64,000 nt of DNA from Deroplatys truncata (Eukaryota > Arthropoda > Insecta > Mantodea > Mantidae), in NCBI GenBank assembly GCA_030765065.1, contig CM060984.1:101165488-101229487 (forward strand), written 5' to 3'. Below are positions 23,774-33,720 of the stretch, piece after piece. The translations under genes were made by a program, and so were the position numbers. Numbering within the stretch: the first letter of the stretch is position 1; each line of letters opens with the position of its first letter. The notes under the pieces were generated by a model that saw only the letters and a list, made by a program, of their open reading frames with translations, was not told the DNA's origin and ran no database searches.

Positions 23774-23840
23774 ACAACTGACACCGTGAATTACTTTGTA
23801 ACCATTTTGGGCAGGGGGTTAACCGCCAGACTCCGACCCC

Positions 23841-24163
23841 ACATTTGCAGAAAGTCAAATATACATAATTATGAAAGCGCTTGTTACCACCTGCACGGGC
23901 AGCTCAGTTAGTAACATGGTTGACTATAAGGAAATAATGCTGTGTTCAATTCCCTCTGTAAAACAACTTTTGTTTTTCTTCATTTCTTCTTCTGTTTAAG
24001 ATGAGAGGCGCATGCATACGCGATAGCAATAGTAATTTTAATTTCTGAATAATCCAGAAGATAAAACATTTAGCTTTAGTGTAATAAAGTATTTCTAAAA
24101 AGGGTTTATTATATTGTTTAAATCTATTGCGTAGGAACACCTGCAATATTCCTGTTCGCACAG
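23841..24163 (+). repeat. Left TIR, inner part
   Basis: Pairs with the reverse complement of 26505-27058, for instance at agtcaaa, gttgactata, attccctctgtaaaa, atgagaggygcat, taattttaattt, gtttaaatctattgcgtagg and cacctgcaa. It holds a second tRNA-like pair of boxes at about 23895-23960 (GCAGCTCAGTTAGTAAC and TGTTCAATTCCC). Confidence 0.8.
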
Positions 24164-24263
24164 TACAGCTGCGATACCTAAGCGCATGCGCGACTCTGAA
24201 GATCACTGCGGCTGACAGTCTTGCTGTGTCATTTGAGTCACGTTGATCGTATTCAGTGGAATA

Positions 24264-25361
24264 ATGGCTAACAATTACAGTTTTGAGGAGGTAGCAGACA
24301 TGCATTTTGTTTACCGGGAAGCTAAAGCTATTCGACTTTACAGAGGAAGATAACATCAGACGTCACCCACATCCCTCGCTTTTCAGTCTGTTCACCAGCG
24401 TCTAAGGGAAACTCCCTGGAGGTGCAACGCCAAACGCCGGTACAAGACGAACACGTTACACTCCGGTATTTGAGGAAGACGTCCTCAAAAGATTTCAGGA
24501 GACCCCTTCAGCTAGTACCCATGCTATTGTACGTACAATGGGCACACATCATTCGAGTATATGGCGGGTGGTGCAGGAAGCTCGATCCATCTTTTAAAGT
24601 GCAATCCTTGACACCAACAGACGGTCGACGAATGCAGTTCTGTAACTGGGTCTCTGAACAGCACGTCGAACAGCCTGATTTCTTTTTCCGAGTGCTCTTC
24701 ACTGACGAGTGTTGTTTTACAAGGGATGGAATGACAACTCAACCAGAGAAATAGCATGTGTGGAGTCACGATAATCCACGCACCACTGTGCAGAGCAGCA
24801 GTCAGTACATGTTCGGCGTCAACATTTGGGCTGGCATAATTTCCAATTACCTTGTTGGTCCATATCTTCTTCCACCTCGACTAAATGGACATCTGTATCG
24901 CCAGGTCTTGATTAATGTTCTACCTGGCTTTCCGGAAGACGTTTCTCTTGTTCTCCATCATATGTGGTTCCATCATGATGGAGCTCCCGCCCGCTTTGAC
25001 AGGGGCGTTAGAAACATCTAAATAATGCATTCCCTGGACGATGGATTTGTCGCAGTGGTACTGTTTCTTGGCCACACGTTCTCCTGGCCTCACTCCTCCA
25101 GATTATTTCTTATGGGGTCACATTAGGAGCCTTGTATACGACAGCCCAATAAACTCGGAAGAAGTACTCCTCGCGAGAATAATGGCTGCCTGTGACGTAA
25201 TCCGCGACACTCCAGGCATCTTCGAGAGAGTACGAGATACATTTCTTCGTCGTTACAATCTATGCTTAGAAGTTGAAGGACGTCATTTTCAAGTTCCTTC
25301 GAACTGCTTTTTGCACGAAAGCGTGAATAACATGCTTAATCTCCTTTGCATTTTGTTATAA
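24264..25361 (+). pseudogene. Tc1/mariner-type transposase of the long-TIR element
   Basis: It begins MANNYSFEEVADMHFVYREA, close to the N terminus of the 10.8-kb transposase. Key blocks in order are RRMQFCNWVSEQHVEQPDFF, the first catalytic Asp in LFTDECCFTRDG, VWSHDNPRTTVQ, the second Asp in FHHDGAPA (Asp codon 24977) and the third in PPDYFLWGHI (Asp codon 25101). The end is VEGRHFQVPSN. The spacing of the last two Asp codons is 124 bases, or 41 codons plus a one-base shift, again suggesting a DD41D type. At least four frameshifts make it inactive. It starts about 100 bp inside the left TIR. Confidence 0.8.
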
Positions 25362-25374
25362 TTTTCAAGTTTCG

Positions 25375-25985
25375 TTTACTCCCAGGAGAAATAGGAGCAT
25401 TAATTTTCCTTGATCTTCCTTGTTTTTATAATTTTTTTCCACCCTGAGCATAAATAGCAGCTTTAATTTCCCTTTATCTTCCTTGGCTCTAGTCTAGGGA
25501 TAAATAAGAAGTTTAATTTTCCTTCATCTTTCCCAATTTCTGCAACTTTCTTCCGAACCGAGGTGTGAACAAATAGCTTTCCTCCTAGCTCTTCATCATT
25601 TTCCAGTTTCCTCCAATGCAAGAATAAAGAAGAGCTTTTATTTTCCTTTATCTTCCGTGATTTCTAAAATATTCCCCTACTACGAAATGTGAATAAACAG
25701 TTTTTCTCCCTAATTTGTCCTTAATGTTTTCCAGTTCCCTCCACTGTAAGGATAAATAAGAAGGTTAATTTTCCATGTCTTCGTGGATTTGTAATGTGCT
25801 TCCATTTCCTCCAGTCCAGGTTTGAATACACCCCCACCTCCTGTTTTCTTGTTATCACTTTCAAAAGGATAAACAATTTTAATTTTCCTGGTTCTTCGTT
25901 ATTATTTACACCTAATTTTCTCCAGCCTGAGGCTGGAATAGAAAGCTTATTTTCATAATTTCCTCCTGTCATTTTTTAATTTCGT
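25375..25985 (+). repeat. Degenerate ~75-bp tandem array inside the transposon
   Basis: Eight or so diverged units with the theme 'ggataaataagaag-tttaattttcctt-atcttcc-tttct-caa', e.g. near 25390, 25460, 25500, 25625, 25750 and 25870. It lies between the transposase stop and the right TIR. Such subterminal repeat arrays are known in some transposons. Confidence 0.5.
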
Positions 25986-26504
25986 CCACAGCTTCTCTAC
26001 GAAGTATGAGCATGTATGGTTTACATTGTTGTACATCTTTAACAGCTGCATTTCTCCATGGCTTACGTGGAATGGATAGAGTAATCAATTTTTGGGCATA
26101 TACAAGGCCACATACCAAATAACCAACACATTTTACCATTAACACCTATTCTTTTTATGATTACTGGCATCTACTTACATATGAAGCATGATTGCTGAAT
26201 TATCTTTGTGTGTTTCTTCCGGCCTACTGTGAAATTAAAATCCTACATTTCCTTCTTCATCCATTGTCGTTATAAATTTACACCACACCCGTATTAGACC
26301 ACATGTTATTTCCGTTGCTTTGTTTAAAACGCATGCGCTATATCATTCCTTGGTTATTTCTTATATCCACGTAACGGAATACTTAATGCCGCGTCTTTTG
26401 TACAACGTCTATATCATTAATTAATTTCTACATTTAACTAAATAGCACTAAATATCGCCATAGTGACCTGAGAAAGGAGCAGGCGTCTAAGCAGTGCAAC
26501 CCAC
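25986..26504. other. Transposon interior, nothing recognised
   Basis: AT-rich filler between the tandem array and the right TIR, with no coding signal. Confidence 0.4.
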
Positions 26505-26663
26505 TCTGCGAACAGGAATGTTGCAGGTGTTCCTACGCAATAGATTTAAACAGTATAATAAACACATTTAGAGATGACTTTGTTATACTATAGCTATTTT
26601 TTTTCTCTGGATAATTCAAAAATTAAAATTACCATTGCTGTTCGCAATGCACCTCTCATTTTA

Positions 26664-26887
26664 TAGCATGGCTCCTTTCGGAAGGGAACTAAAGCCGGTG
26701 GTTCGCTCCTTTGGAAGGGAACTAAAACCGGTGGTTCCGTGTAGTGGATTTACGGCACGTAAAAGAACCTCAAGCCTGATAAAGAGACCTCTGAGCAAAA
26801 TTACAGGTCTCTCACGGCCAGTATAGAATGAGACGCTAAGAACCACAGCACTTAAGGAGCGTACATAAATAAAAACTAAATTTTAAG
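26664..26887 (+). mobile_element. SINE (CATAAATAAA-tail family), 5'-truncated, copy 2
   Basis: Flanked by an 11-bp target duplication CTCTCATTTTA (26653-26663 and 26888-26898) inside the right TIR. It starts within the SINE body (tagcatggctccttt) and has the 'ttcggaagggaactaaa' block twice, a small internal duplication. It ends cataaataaaaact. Confidence 0.8.
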
Positions 26888-27477
26888 CTCTCATTTTAAA
26901 CACAAGCAGAAAAACAAGTTATTTTACAGAGGGAATCGAACACCGCACTATTTCACTATAGTCAACTATATTAGTGAATGAATTATCCGTCCGAGTTGCA
27001 ACAGTCGCTTCCATAGGTGTGTTTGACTTTCTGCAAATGTGCAATCCCATCTTGTGATTCACTGGAGCTTCCCTAAACGAAAATGTTTCACAAAATCAGA
27101 GCTCACAAATGGGAATGCTCACTGTTAGCTGTTTCCTTGTATTTGAAGAAGAAATAAGTTTTTCTACTGTTTCTGGAAGTGAATAAATGAAGCTTAAGCA
27201 GGAATTTATACTGTGATTTGCCTTGTACACTAGTTAATTCTTATCCAGAGCTAACAGCGCATTCTTTCAATTTGAAAGCACAATAGTGTATTAGTCCCAG
27301 GTCATGGTAATGCCATTTTAAAGTCACCTCCATAAAGAATTCTGATTACATACCATGCGTATGTTTAAAACATTACAGTATCTTATATTGTACATTCCGT
27401 TCAAAATTCATTCGTTTGATTTGCTTGATTACATTTAACAGCAGCGGTAACAACAAATGGAACAGTGCAGTGTTCCA

Positions 27478-27765
27478 TGTCGTCTTCCCGGCTGCAGTGG
27501 TTACCATGCTAGCCTCTAGTTCCCGAGATCGCGGGTTCAAACCCGGCGGAGGACGACGGATTTTTTTCGAACGTAAAAATCATTAGTATGGCTTCCTTCG
27601 GAAGGGAAATAAAGCCGGTGGTCCCGTGTCGTAGATTTACGGCCTCAAGCCAGATAGAGGCCTCTGAGCAAAATTACAGGTCTTTCACGCCCAATATAGA
27701 ATGAGACGCTAAGGACCACAGCAGTTAAAGAGCGTCCATAAATAAAATTCAATTTATTTCAGTAC
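27478..27765 (+). mobile_element. SINE (CATAAATAAA-tail family), best copy
   Basis: Head: GTCTTCCCGGCTGCAGTGGT then TACCATGCTAGCC (A-box region) and CGCGGGTTCAAACCC (B-box), followed by the core and agcgtccataaataaaattc. It interrupts the right TIR between aacagtgcag and cagtactcc. Confidence 0.85.
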
Positions 27766-28106
27766 TCCATATCCTTCACAATCAACAATTTGAAGAAAGA
27801 AAAGAAAGGGGGGAGGAAAAGAAAACATTCGGCAGGGCTTGAACTTGGAATCTGGTGTCGCTAACTTTAAAACTCCCTACTTTACCACTGAGCCATACAT
27901 GTACACTTCTTCGGAGTACAGAAAATGCTTGCATATATTATTGAGGTGGTATCAATGGCGTACTGGCTCAAATTCATTTTGGCTGATTACAAAAAATCTG
28001 CACTCTGGGACCATAGTGTCCTATCTCCAATTGTTACCCAACACCCCTCAATAATCCCTTAAAGTTAATCTGAAACACGCTGTTTAGGTCGATTAGTGTC
28101 TCAGTT

Positions 28107-28400
28107 TTAGTTTACTTTTACAGGCTCTAGGCAGTGGCCTTCTATTTCTGTTTTCCAGAGTTTCCTATCCTCCATTATCCTTCTCCCAGGTGCCTCTTTC
28201 ACATGGCTGTGCTTATTCCTATATGCCACGTCTTTCATACTCTTCACGTTTATTCCCACCAGACGCAGCCCAATTGATGATACTTTGGGCTGTTGAACAT
28301 GTCCGTACCACTGCAGATGTCTTCTTTGTATCCTATCAAGAAGGATTTCTCCTGCATCCATTTCATTTCTTGTGTATATAAGTATATTTCTTGTACGCGT
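28107..28400 (-). pseudogene. Non-LTR retrotransposon RT C-terminal end
   Basis: The minus strand has LLDRIQRRHLQWYGHVQQ followed by GRRIMEDRKLWKTEIEGH, the familiar C-terminal end of LINE endonuclease-reverse transcriptases. Its upstream continuation lies at 29485-29860, so about 1.1 kb of other sequence interrupts this LINE fragment. Confidence 0.65.
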
Positions 28401-28419
28401 ATTCTGGATATTGTGACAG

Positions 28420-29484
28420 CGCGCACGAGACCACCTGCGAGCGGCCGGCAGGCGCCTTGGACCGTCCATCGGAACAATAGGCCGGTGGAACCCATCTCGG
28501 TCCGTTTTCTACTTTCGAATTCTAAATCGCTCCCGTATCCCAAGAAGGGACAGCCTATATTGGTCCCGTCTTCCAAAATATAAGTAACCTAACTCGGTCC
28601 TATAGGAAATCAATCTCAATCTAGACCAGAATGCATAATTTCCCTCCCCATTTTAAAAGAATCGGGACTTTCAGCATACCTATAGTGACTGCAAAACGAT
28701 ATTGCAGTTTCATGTTTCACCAAAACCGATTTTAACCGGAAAACCAGATGTTATATAAAACAATTTGCTATACTAAATGCATGTGACAATTCTGTAAACT
28801 CCACACACAAAATAGTCGAAAATCGGTGTATTATTAACAAAATTATAATTCTAATCAAATGAAAGATTTTGAAAAACGCCAAAATAAGTCATCTATAATA
28901 AAGTTTGTTCTTTTGTGAAGGGCTACTAGCAATATCACGGTTACAACCAACTACTTGAGCTCAATGCCGCTATAGATGGGGATGCCACACCACTTTCTAC
29001 TTCACTAGGTTCAGAGTATTATTACGGTTTCGTACTATATGCTACAGAGCTGGGTTGTTGACAGTATATGCAACGGGACTGAGTTGGGTTGTTGACAGTA
29101 TATACTACTGGACCGAGCTGGATTGTTCACATTTTACTCACGGAGATGAATGGGACCAAGTTAGGATGCACTCCAATAGGCAGTGTGGAACAATAGTCAT
29201 TGTGTGCCGTTTACCTGTTCCAGAACCTTCTTTTCGGCGTGTTCTATTAGCTTCTCTTTCTTGAACCTTGTTCTTCGAATGCGAGGCTCTGCTCTTGCCC
29301 GGAGTTCAGTTAAGAAAAGACGAAGTAAAAAGTGGACAGTGTCAGTGCAGTTAGTTGTGAATTGTGACTCGACGGATCAGTTGTGCTTTGTTCTGAGTGC
29401 GCCAAAAGTGACTCAAGTGTAACGTTTGTGCTACGCTGAGTGCCTAAGTAATAAATAGTGTGTTTTCAGTAACTGGCGTTCTCA
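28420..29484 (+). other. Insert inside a LINE, possibly a solo LTR
   Basis: A roughly 1.07-kb segment separates two LINE pieces. It opens TGTGACAGCGCGCACG, holds a GC-rich patch, a TATA-like repeat block at 29040-29125, and near the end gtaataaatagtgtg, a poly(A)-signal-like word. This layout would fit a solo LTR, but I found no convincing target duplication and no internal coding region. Confidence 0.3.
29040..29125 (+). repeat. ~35-bp tandem repeat, three units
   Basis: GAGCTGGGTTGTTGACAGTAT, GAGTTGGGTTGTTGACAGTAT and GAGCTGGATTGTTCACA follow each other at about 35-bp spacing. Confidence 0.7.
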
Positions 29485-29860
29485 TTTCTTACTATATTAT
29501 CTTGTTTCTTGGCAGTCCTTACACCTCCATTGTCATAATTTGTTTCCACACATTTTCATGTATTGTCCAAGTTTCTGCACCATACATAAGGATACTCCCT
29601 GTTATAGTTTTTAGAATGTTTTATTTTTAGCTTTTAGCATCCACAGGACACTATTCAGCGATCTAATTGCTTTCTTAGCCTCATTCACTTTGCGATTAAT
29701 ATCCTTTTCGCAGGTACCAGATCTGTCAATAACAGAACCAAAATATTTGCCATGTCATTGCTTTCAAATATTCTTCTTTTCCACCAACCGCCATATATTC
29801 GGTCTTATTTGGGTTTACTTTCAAACCACCTACTTTAAAATATGTGTTTGCTCAGCTTTA
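29485..29860 (-). pseudogene. Non-LTR retrotransposon RT thumb region
   Basis: Minus strand: LKVNPNKTEYMAVGGKEEYL, then GSVIDRSGTCEKDINRKV, NEAKKAIRSLNSVLW and GSILMYGAETWTI, the usual order after the RT active site in many LINEs. Several frame changes are present. It joins logically to 28107-28400. Confidence 0.65.
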
Positions 29861-30144
29861 AGGATTGACAAAAAAAAGTCAAGTTTTTCATTTAATGGTT
29901 AAATTATAACAATGGCTACAAAAGTAAGAAGGTACTATAGTCTCCGTCACGAACGAAGGCGCTAAATGACAGTTACCACGCAGAGGGGGGTTGTTACACG
30001 TTAGTGCACTACGTAATTTGCATCATTCTTCGTTGCTGAATTCTCTTCCAGAATCCGAGTCAGGACAGTGCATGTACAATAGAGTCGATTTAGAGCAAAG
30101 AATTATTAAAGTTCACCGTTGCACAAGTTCTCTCTCACTCACTC

Positions 30145-30146
<2 letters not shown>

Positions 30147-30189
<43 letters not shown>
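30147..30189 (+). repeat. (CA)n microsatellite
   Basis: About 20 AC dinucleotides without interruption. Confidence 0.9.
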
Positions 30190-30190
<1 letters not shown>

Positions 30191-30295
30191 ACTACCGCTG
30201 ATAGGCTAGGAAGCATACAACTATGCTGTTATAGAGCTTTTGCTAGTGCAGAAACGCCTTTGTTCATGACTGTTACTCTCAGCAGTAACTGCACC

Positions 30296-30530
30296 GATAC
30301 GGATGGCCGCGGTCGTTAAGACACAGATTCGTGAAAGGGAGATGCGCGGCTCAAATGCCGCCATGATCGTCCTCATTGACTGAGGTTTATTCCAGGTTTC
30401 CTCAGTCTGCTGGCAAATGCCTGGGAAGACCCTAAACTTAGGCCCGGAATGTTTCCTTCCCAAACTTCCTTTCCCAAATATTATTTCATTGCACATTTCA
30501 CCAGTATTCGCCGTCGGTGGTAAGAACAGG
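30296..30530 (+). mobile_element. tRNA-like SINE, third family
   Basis: GGATGGCCGCGGTCGTTAAG (A-box region) and, about 33 bp on, GCGGCTCAAATGCCGCC (B-box-like), followed by a body with ttccaggtttcctcagtctg and ending near ttcattgcacatttcac. The B-box is diverged from the consensus. Confidence 0.55.
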
Positions 30531-30579
30531 CTTTAAACTCTATTTAAAAAAAACAGTAACTGATCATACATACATTACC

Positions 30580-30883
30580 CTAAAATTAAGTTTTACTTAT
30601 GGACGCTGTTTAACTGCTATGGTCCTTAGCGTCCCATTCTGCATTGGGCGTGAAAGACCGGTAATTTTGTTCAGAGGTCTCTTTGAGGCTTGAGGTGTTT
30701 TACCTGCCGTAAAACTACGACACGTTGATTTCACGGGACCACCGGCTTTACTTCCCTTCCAAAGGAAGCCATGCTAAGGATTTTACGCCCGAAAAAATCC
30801 ATCGTCCTCCGCCGGATTTGAGCCTGCCGCCTCGGGAACTGGAGGCTAGCATGGTAACCACTACACCACGGAAGACAATAGAG
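30580..30883 (-). mobile_element. SINE (CATAAATAAA-tail family), copy 4
   Basis: Inverted copy: the tail lies at 30595, the core in between, and the head (gaggctagcatggtaaccac..cacggaaga) ends near 30883. Confidence 0.8.
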
Positions 30884-30892
30884 CACCGTCCT

Positions 30893-32175
30893 GTTATACC
30901 AAATGGTAATAGAAATATAAACTGGGTGCTTTTAACACACATTATATAGCTAAATCATCTAATTTATTGCACTCACATGACTTTCTCTACTCTAGTATAA
31001 ACTATTTTTACAAACACGTATTCTCCATCTACTTCATGGTAATGGAGATAAACGTTTGCAGAAACCATCTTATTGCTAATTTTCTTGTATGTTCAAGGGG
31101 AATATGGTAGGGTTTAAGCGACAGTCAAACCTTTTAAGAGCTGGTCGTTACATGGAACGTTCCATTCTCTCTGCATGTCCAGGACAAAACAAAACAAAAA
31201 ACTAATAAGAATTCCCATTTGAGAAAGTGTATAAGTAGAAAATTCAAGCAAATAACAAGGAATTCTTGGAAATGGTTCACTCGACAAAAAAATGTATATA
31301 ACATAAACTGTCTTTTAACGAGATGTATATTTTTTGTATAGTAAAATTTTGTCTATCTCTTACGGTTCACCAGTTATGCAAAAGTCATTCAGAATGAAGA
31401 GGACTTGGGGACATTTTCAGAAAATTCAAGATAAACATTTCATTTGCCATAAAAATATCTTAAACATATTTTAATCAAAATCGTTAGAGCCATTTTTGAG
31501 AAAATCAAAATTTTCGAAAAAATGTTCCACCTAAAGGGTAGTCTAGCATGGGGATATTTTCTTGAAAATCTTCCTGTCGCATCCTTCGAAGATACTAAGT
31601 TCAAATACCAAGTTTGGTATTTATTCGATTTTTCATTTCTGAGTTATACTGCTCACAGAGACGCGCACGCACACACCCACGGATATGTTTCCAAAAATGC
31701 TTTATTTGGATTCAGGGCACCTCAAAACATGTATTTAGGGTGAAATATCGGTATCGAATTTTTGGATGGAATGCAATAGTTTCCCTGCTTACTGTACGTA
31801 GTAGGGGAAGTAAAAAGTAACATAACAGCTACAAAAATAATGGGGTCAGAAAGTCAATTAGTTACTATAAGGCTACAAAAATAACGGGAACAAAACAATA
31901 ACAAATACTCTCAGCAGTTACCAGTTTGCGTAGATTACCGCCCTGTTATGCCAAAGAGCAACAGAAATATAAACTAGGTGCTTTGTAACAAACATGATAC
32001 GATTTAAAAAGTAACGTAACAGTTACAAAAGTAATGGGGTCAGAAAGTGATTGGTTGTTATAAGGCTCAAAAATAATGGGGACAAAAAGTAACAAACACT
32101 CTCAGCAGTAACTTGGTATGCATAGATTATCGTTCTATTGCACCATATGGCAACAGAAATTGAATTATGGTACGG
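30893..32175 (+). repeat. Segment present 2-3 times in tandem, split by an M1 insertion
   Basis: The unit 'aaagtaac-taacagttacaaaa-taatgggg ... aaacactctcagcagtaac ... accaaatggcaacagaaatataaa' occurs at about 31813-31998 and 32011-32175. Its last part also occurs at 30893-30950, directly before the M1 copy at 30952. Confidence 0.65.
30952..31817 (+). mobile_element. M1 repeat, near full-length
   Basis: Starts at attgcactcacatgactttc and ends at gtacgtagtaggggaagtaa. Comparison with the neighbouring uninterrupted tandem unit (around 31990-32015) gives its limits to within a few bases. Confidence 0.75.
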
Positions 32176-32458
32176 CCAATGTTGAGATAGTACAGGTCTT
32201 ATGCCAACAGCGTTGTCACATGTCAAGAGATACGTTAATAACGTTCATCTGTTGTTCTATATGTGGGAGACAATTTTTTTCCAACACCAACCGATCAATG
32301 CTCCGCACTTTGCTACTCATTATTTACCCTGATTTCTTTTCTATTTTAATTTACTTCACTTTGCACTACATAACACGTGGGTAACTATAGCAAGCACCAC
32401 GGAGAGTCCTGCACAGTGCAGTGCGCGTTCGGCTTGGCAGGACTGAAATAGGGTTCTA
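32176..32458. other. No gene seen
   Basis: No recognised coding or repeat content. Confidence 0.4.
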
Positions 32459-32675
32459 CAGAGTGAGTCAAAAGACTCCGAACCGCCTGCGCGGTGTTTT
32501 TCCTGTCCGCGTCCTGGGCGCTCGTTGCCGTCTGCCGCTATCACAGAAAGGCGCGGATGAAACCATACAACATTTTTAAAACTACTTATAAAGGCTTTAC
32601 TTACCAATTTTATGAAAGGAAATGCTGAAACTGGCCACGTCGTTATCCATACATTTTTGGCACCTCTTTAGGAAA

Positions 32676-32957
32676 CTATCCATCATGGAATTTTTGGGGG
32701 GAATTTTCCAAGCGATGACCGATGTCGTCTAATGTTTCTTCGGTAAGAACCGAACGCCGTCTTTTAGATTTCTTAGCCTGAACACTTCCTGTGGCCTGAA
32801 ATTTACTGTAAAGTGCATGGATTGTTGTACGGCCTGGAACTTTTACACCTGAAAATCTTTCTGCAAATCGTACTTTCACTTGGCGAGCTGACCGAGTTAA
32901 CACATACGAATCATAAATAAATACACGCTGTGCAGTAGAAAACATATACTGAGCCAT
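32676..32957 (-). pseudogene. Tc1/mariner-type transposase, N-terminal domain
   Basis: MAQYMFSTAQRVFIYDSYVL begins a helix-turn-helix (DUF4817-like) domain, continuing with VKVRFAERFSGVKVPGRTTI and LTEETLDDIGHRLENSPQK. After residue ~90 the frame runs straight into the transposase C-terminal code (MDSFLKRCQK region, shifted), so the whole catalytic core is deleted. A related transposase is at 63398-64000. Confidence 0.8.
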
Positions 32958-33196
32958 AATATACTTTGTGACTAAGTACAGGACGAAATAATAAACAACT
33001 CGTAATAACTGAATCACATCACATCACTGTCAACTCAAAACTGCACTTCACACTGCATAGCAAAACCACAAAAGCGTGAGTTTGTTTATAGCAGCAGTGC
33101 GTTATCATGTTTTTATCATATTTCCACACGCCCAGTGGAAAAACACCGCACAGCCGGTAATATTGTTCATAAAATACCCCTCCGGGGTAACTTAAA

Positions 33197-33343
33197 ATGT
33201 ACAACACAAACCCATACACCCTGGAAGAATTAAAACAAAATATCCGCCAGGAACTTTCTCAGCGTGAACTACGGCGAGTGATGGATAGTTTCCTAAAGAG
33301 GTGCCAAAAATGTATGGACGACAGTAGCCAGTTTCAGCAAGCT
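33197..33343 (+). pseudogene. Tc1/mariner-type transposase, C-terminal fragment in opposite orientation
   Basis: The plus-strand frame gives NPYTLEELKQNIRQELSQRE followed by LRRVMDSFLKRCQKCMD, the normal C terminus of these transposases. It points away from the N-terminal fragment on the other strand, so they cannot be parts of one gene copy. Confidence 0.75.
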
Positions 33344-33601
33344 GGTAAAGTAAAGCCTTTAAAAGTAGTTTTAAAAATGGTTTATGGTTTCATCCGCGTC
33401 TTTCTATGATAGCGGCAGACGGCAACGAGCGCCGAAGACGCGGACAGGAAAAATACCGCGCAGGCGGTTCGGAGTCTTTTGGCTCACTCTGTATGTGCTG
33501 AGCACACTCCATTTCAAAAATAAAACCGTTATCGTAAGAACGAAGTATCAGTTGGTTCGAACCTTGCACAGCTCCCTTATTACCTATACGTATTAGTCAT
33601 T

Positions 33602-33720
33602 GTTTTATTTGATAGTCATTGACTATCAAATAAAACCCAAAATTTAATTCTAAGTTGTGTTTATCTATAGGTAATAAGGTCATTGACTATCAAATAAAAC
33701 CTAAAACTTAATTCTATGCT
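33602..33720 (+). repeat. 35-bp palindrome plus direct copy of one arm
   Basis: GTTTTATTTGATAGTCA is followed at once by TTGACTATCAAATAAAAC, an almost perfect palindrome (33602-33636). The right arm with ~20 further bases is repeated directly at about 33679-33712. Confidence 0.8.

Larger units (their letters stand above)
17517..23840 (-). mobile_element. R1-type non-LTR retrotransposon, near full-length
   Basis: A 6.3-kb LINE on the minus strand, flanked by a 13-bp target duplication ACATTTGCAGAAA (17504-17516 and 23841-23853). In order from its 5' end it has Gag-like ORF1 with zinc knuckles, a 202-codon frame, an AP endonuclease, reverse transcriptase and the cysteine/histidine tail. It has no clear poly(A) tail: the 3' end is an A/T-mixed sequence. 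R1-type elements are often ribosomal-DNA specific; this one is not in rDNA. It has several frameshifts but few compared with other LINEs here, so it is among the younger ones. Confidence 0.85.
16722..28085 (+). mobile_element. Tc1/mariner-type transposon with ~1-kb TIRs, nested
   Basis: Outer inverted repeats start near 16731 and 28083 and pair all along their length once later insertions are removed. The left arm is 16731-17516 plus 23841-24163; the right arm is 26505-28085 minus two SINEs. Each arm is about 1.05 kb. The centre (24164-26504) holds a broken transposase. An R1-type LINE of 6.3 kb sits in the left arm and two SINEs in the right arm. Without them the element would be roughly 4.4 kb. 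It lies in the first intron of the insulin-like gene, just inside the splice donor. Exact ends are uncertain by about 20 bp because the arms differ there. Confidence 0.75.
26505..28085 (-). repeat. Right TIR, interrupted by two SINEs
   Basis: Reverse complement of the left arm. It is uninterrupted across the point where the R1-type LINE sits in the left arm (27035-27065), so it acts as the empty site. tRNA-like boxes recur in inverted form, at about 26935-26990 and 27830-27900. Confidence 0.8.
32459..33491 (-). mobile_element. Fold-back Tc1/mariner-type element with long inverted arms
   Basis: Inverted arms pair 32459-32684 with 33272-33491; both start CAGAGTGAGYCAAAAGACTC and TA dinucleotides flank the element (32457-32458 and 33492-33493). 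Besides the normal terminal repeat (~150 bp), each arm includes the end of the transposase reading frame (gatggatagtttcctaaaga). The element therefore carries its transposase C-terminal code twice, in opposite orientation. Confidence 0.8.

Noticed and set aside
32459..33491. A normal bidirectional gene pair
   Set aside because: Both frames are pieces of one transposase type lying in the arms and centre of a fold-back element.
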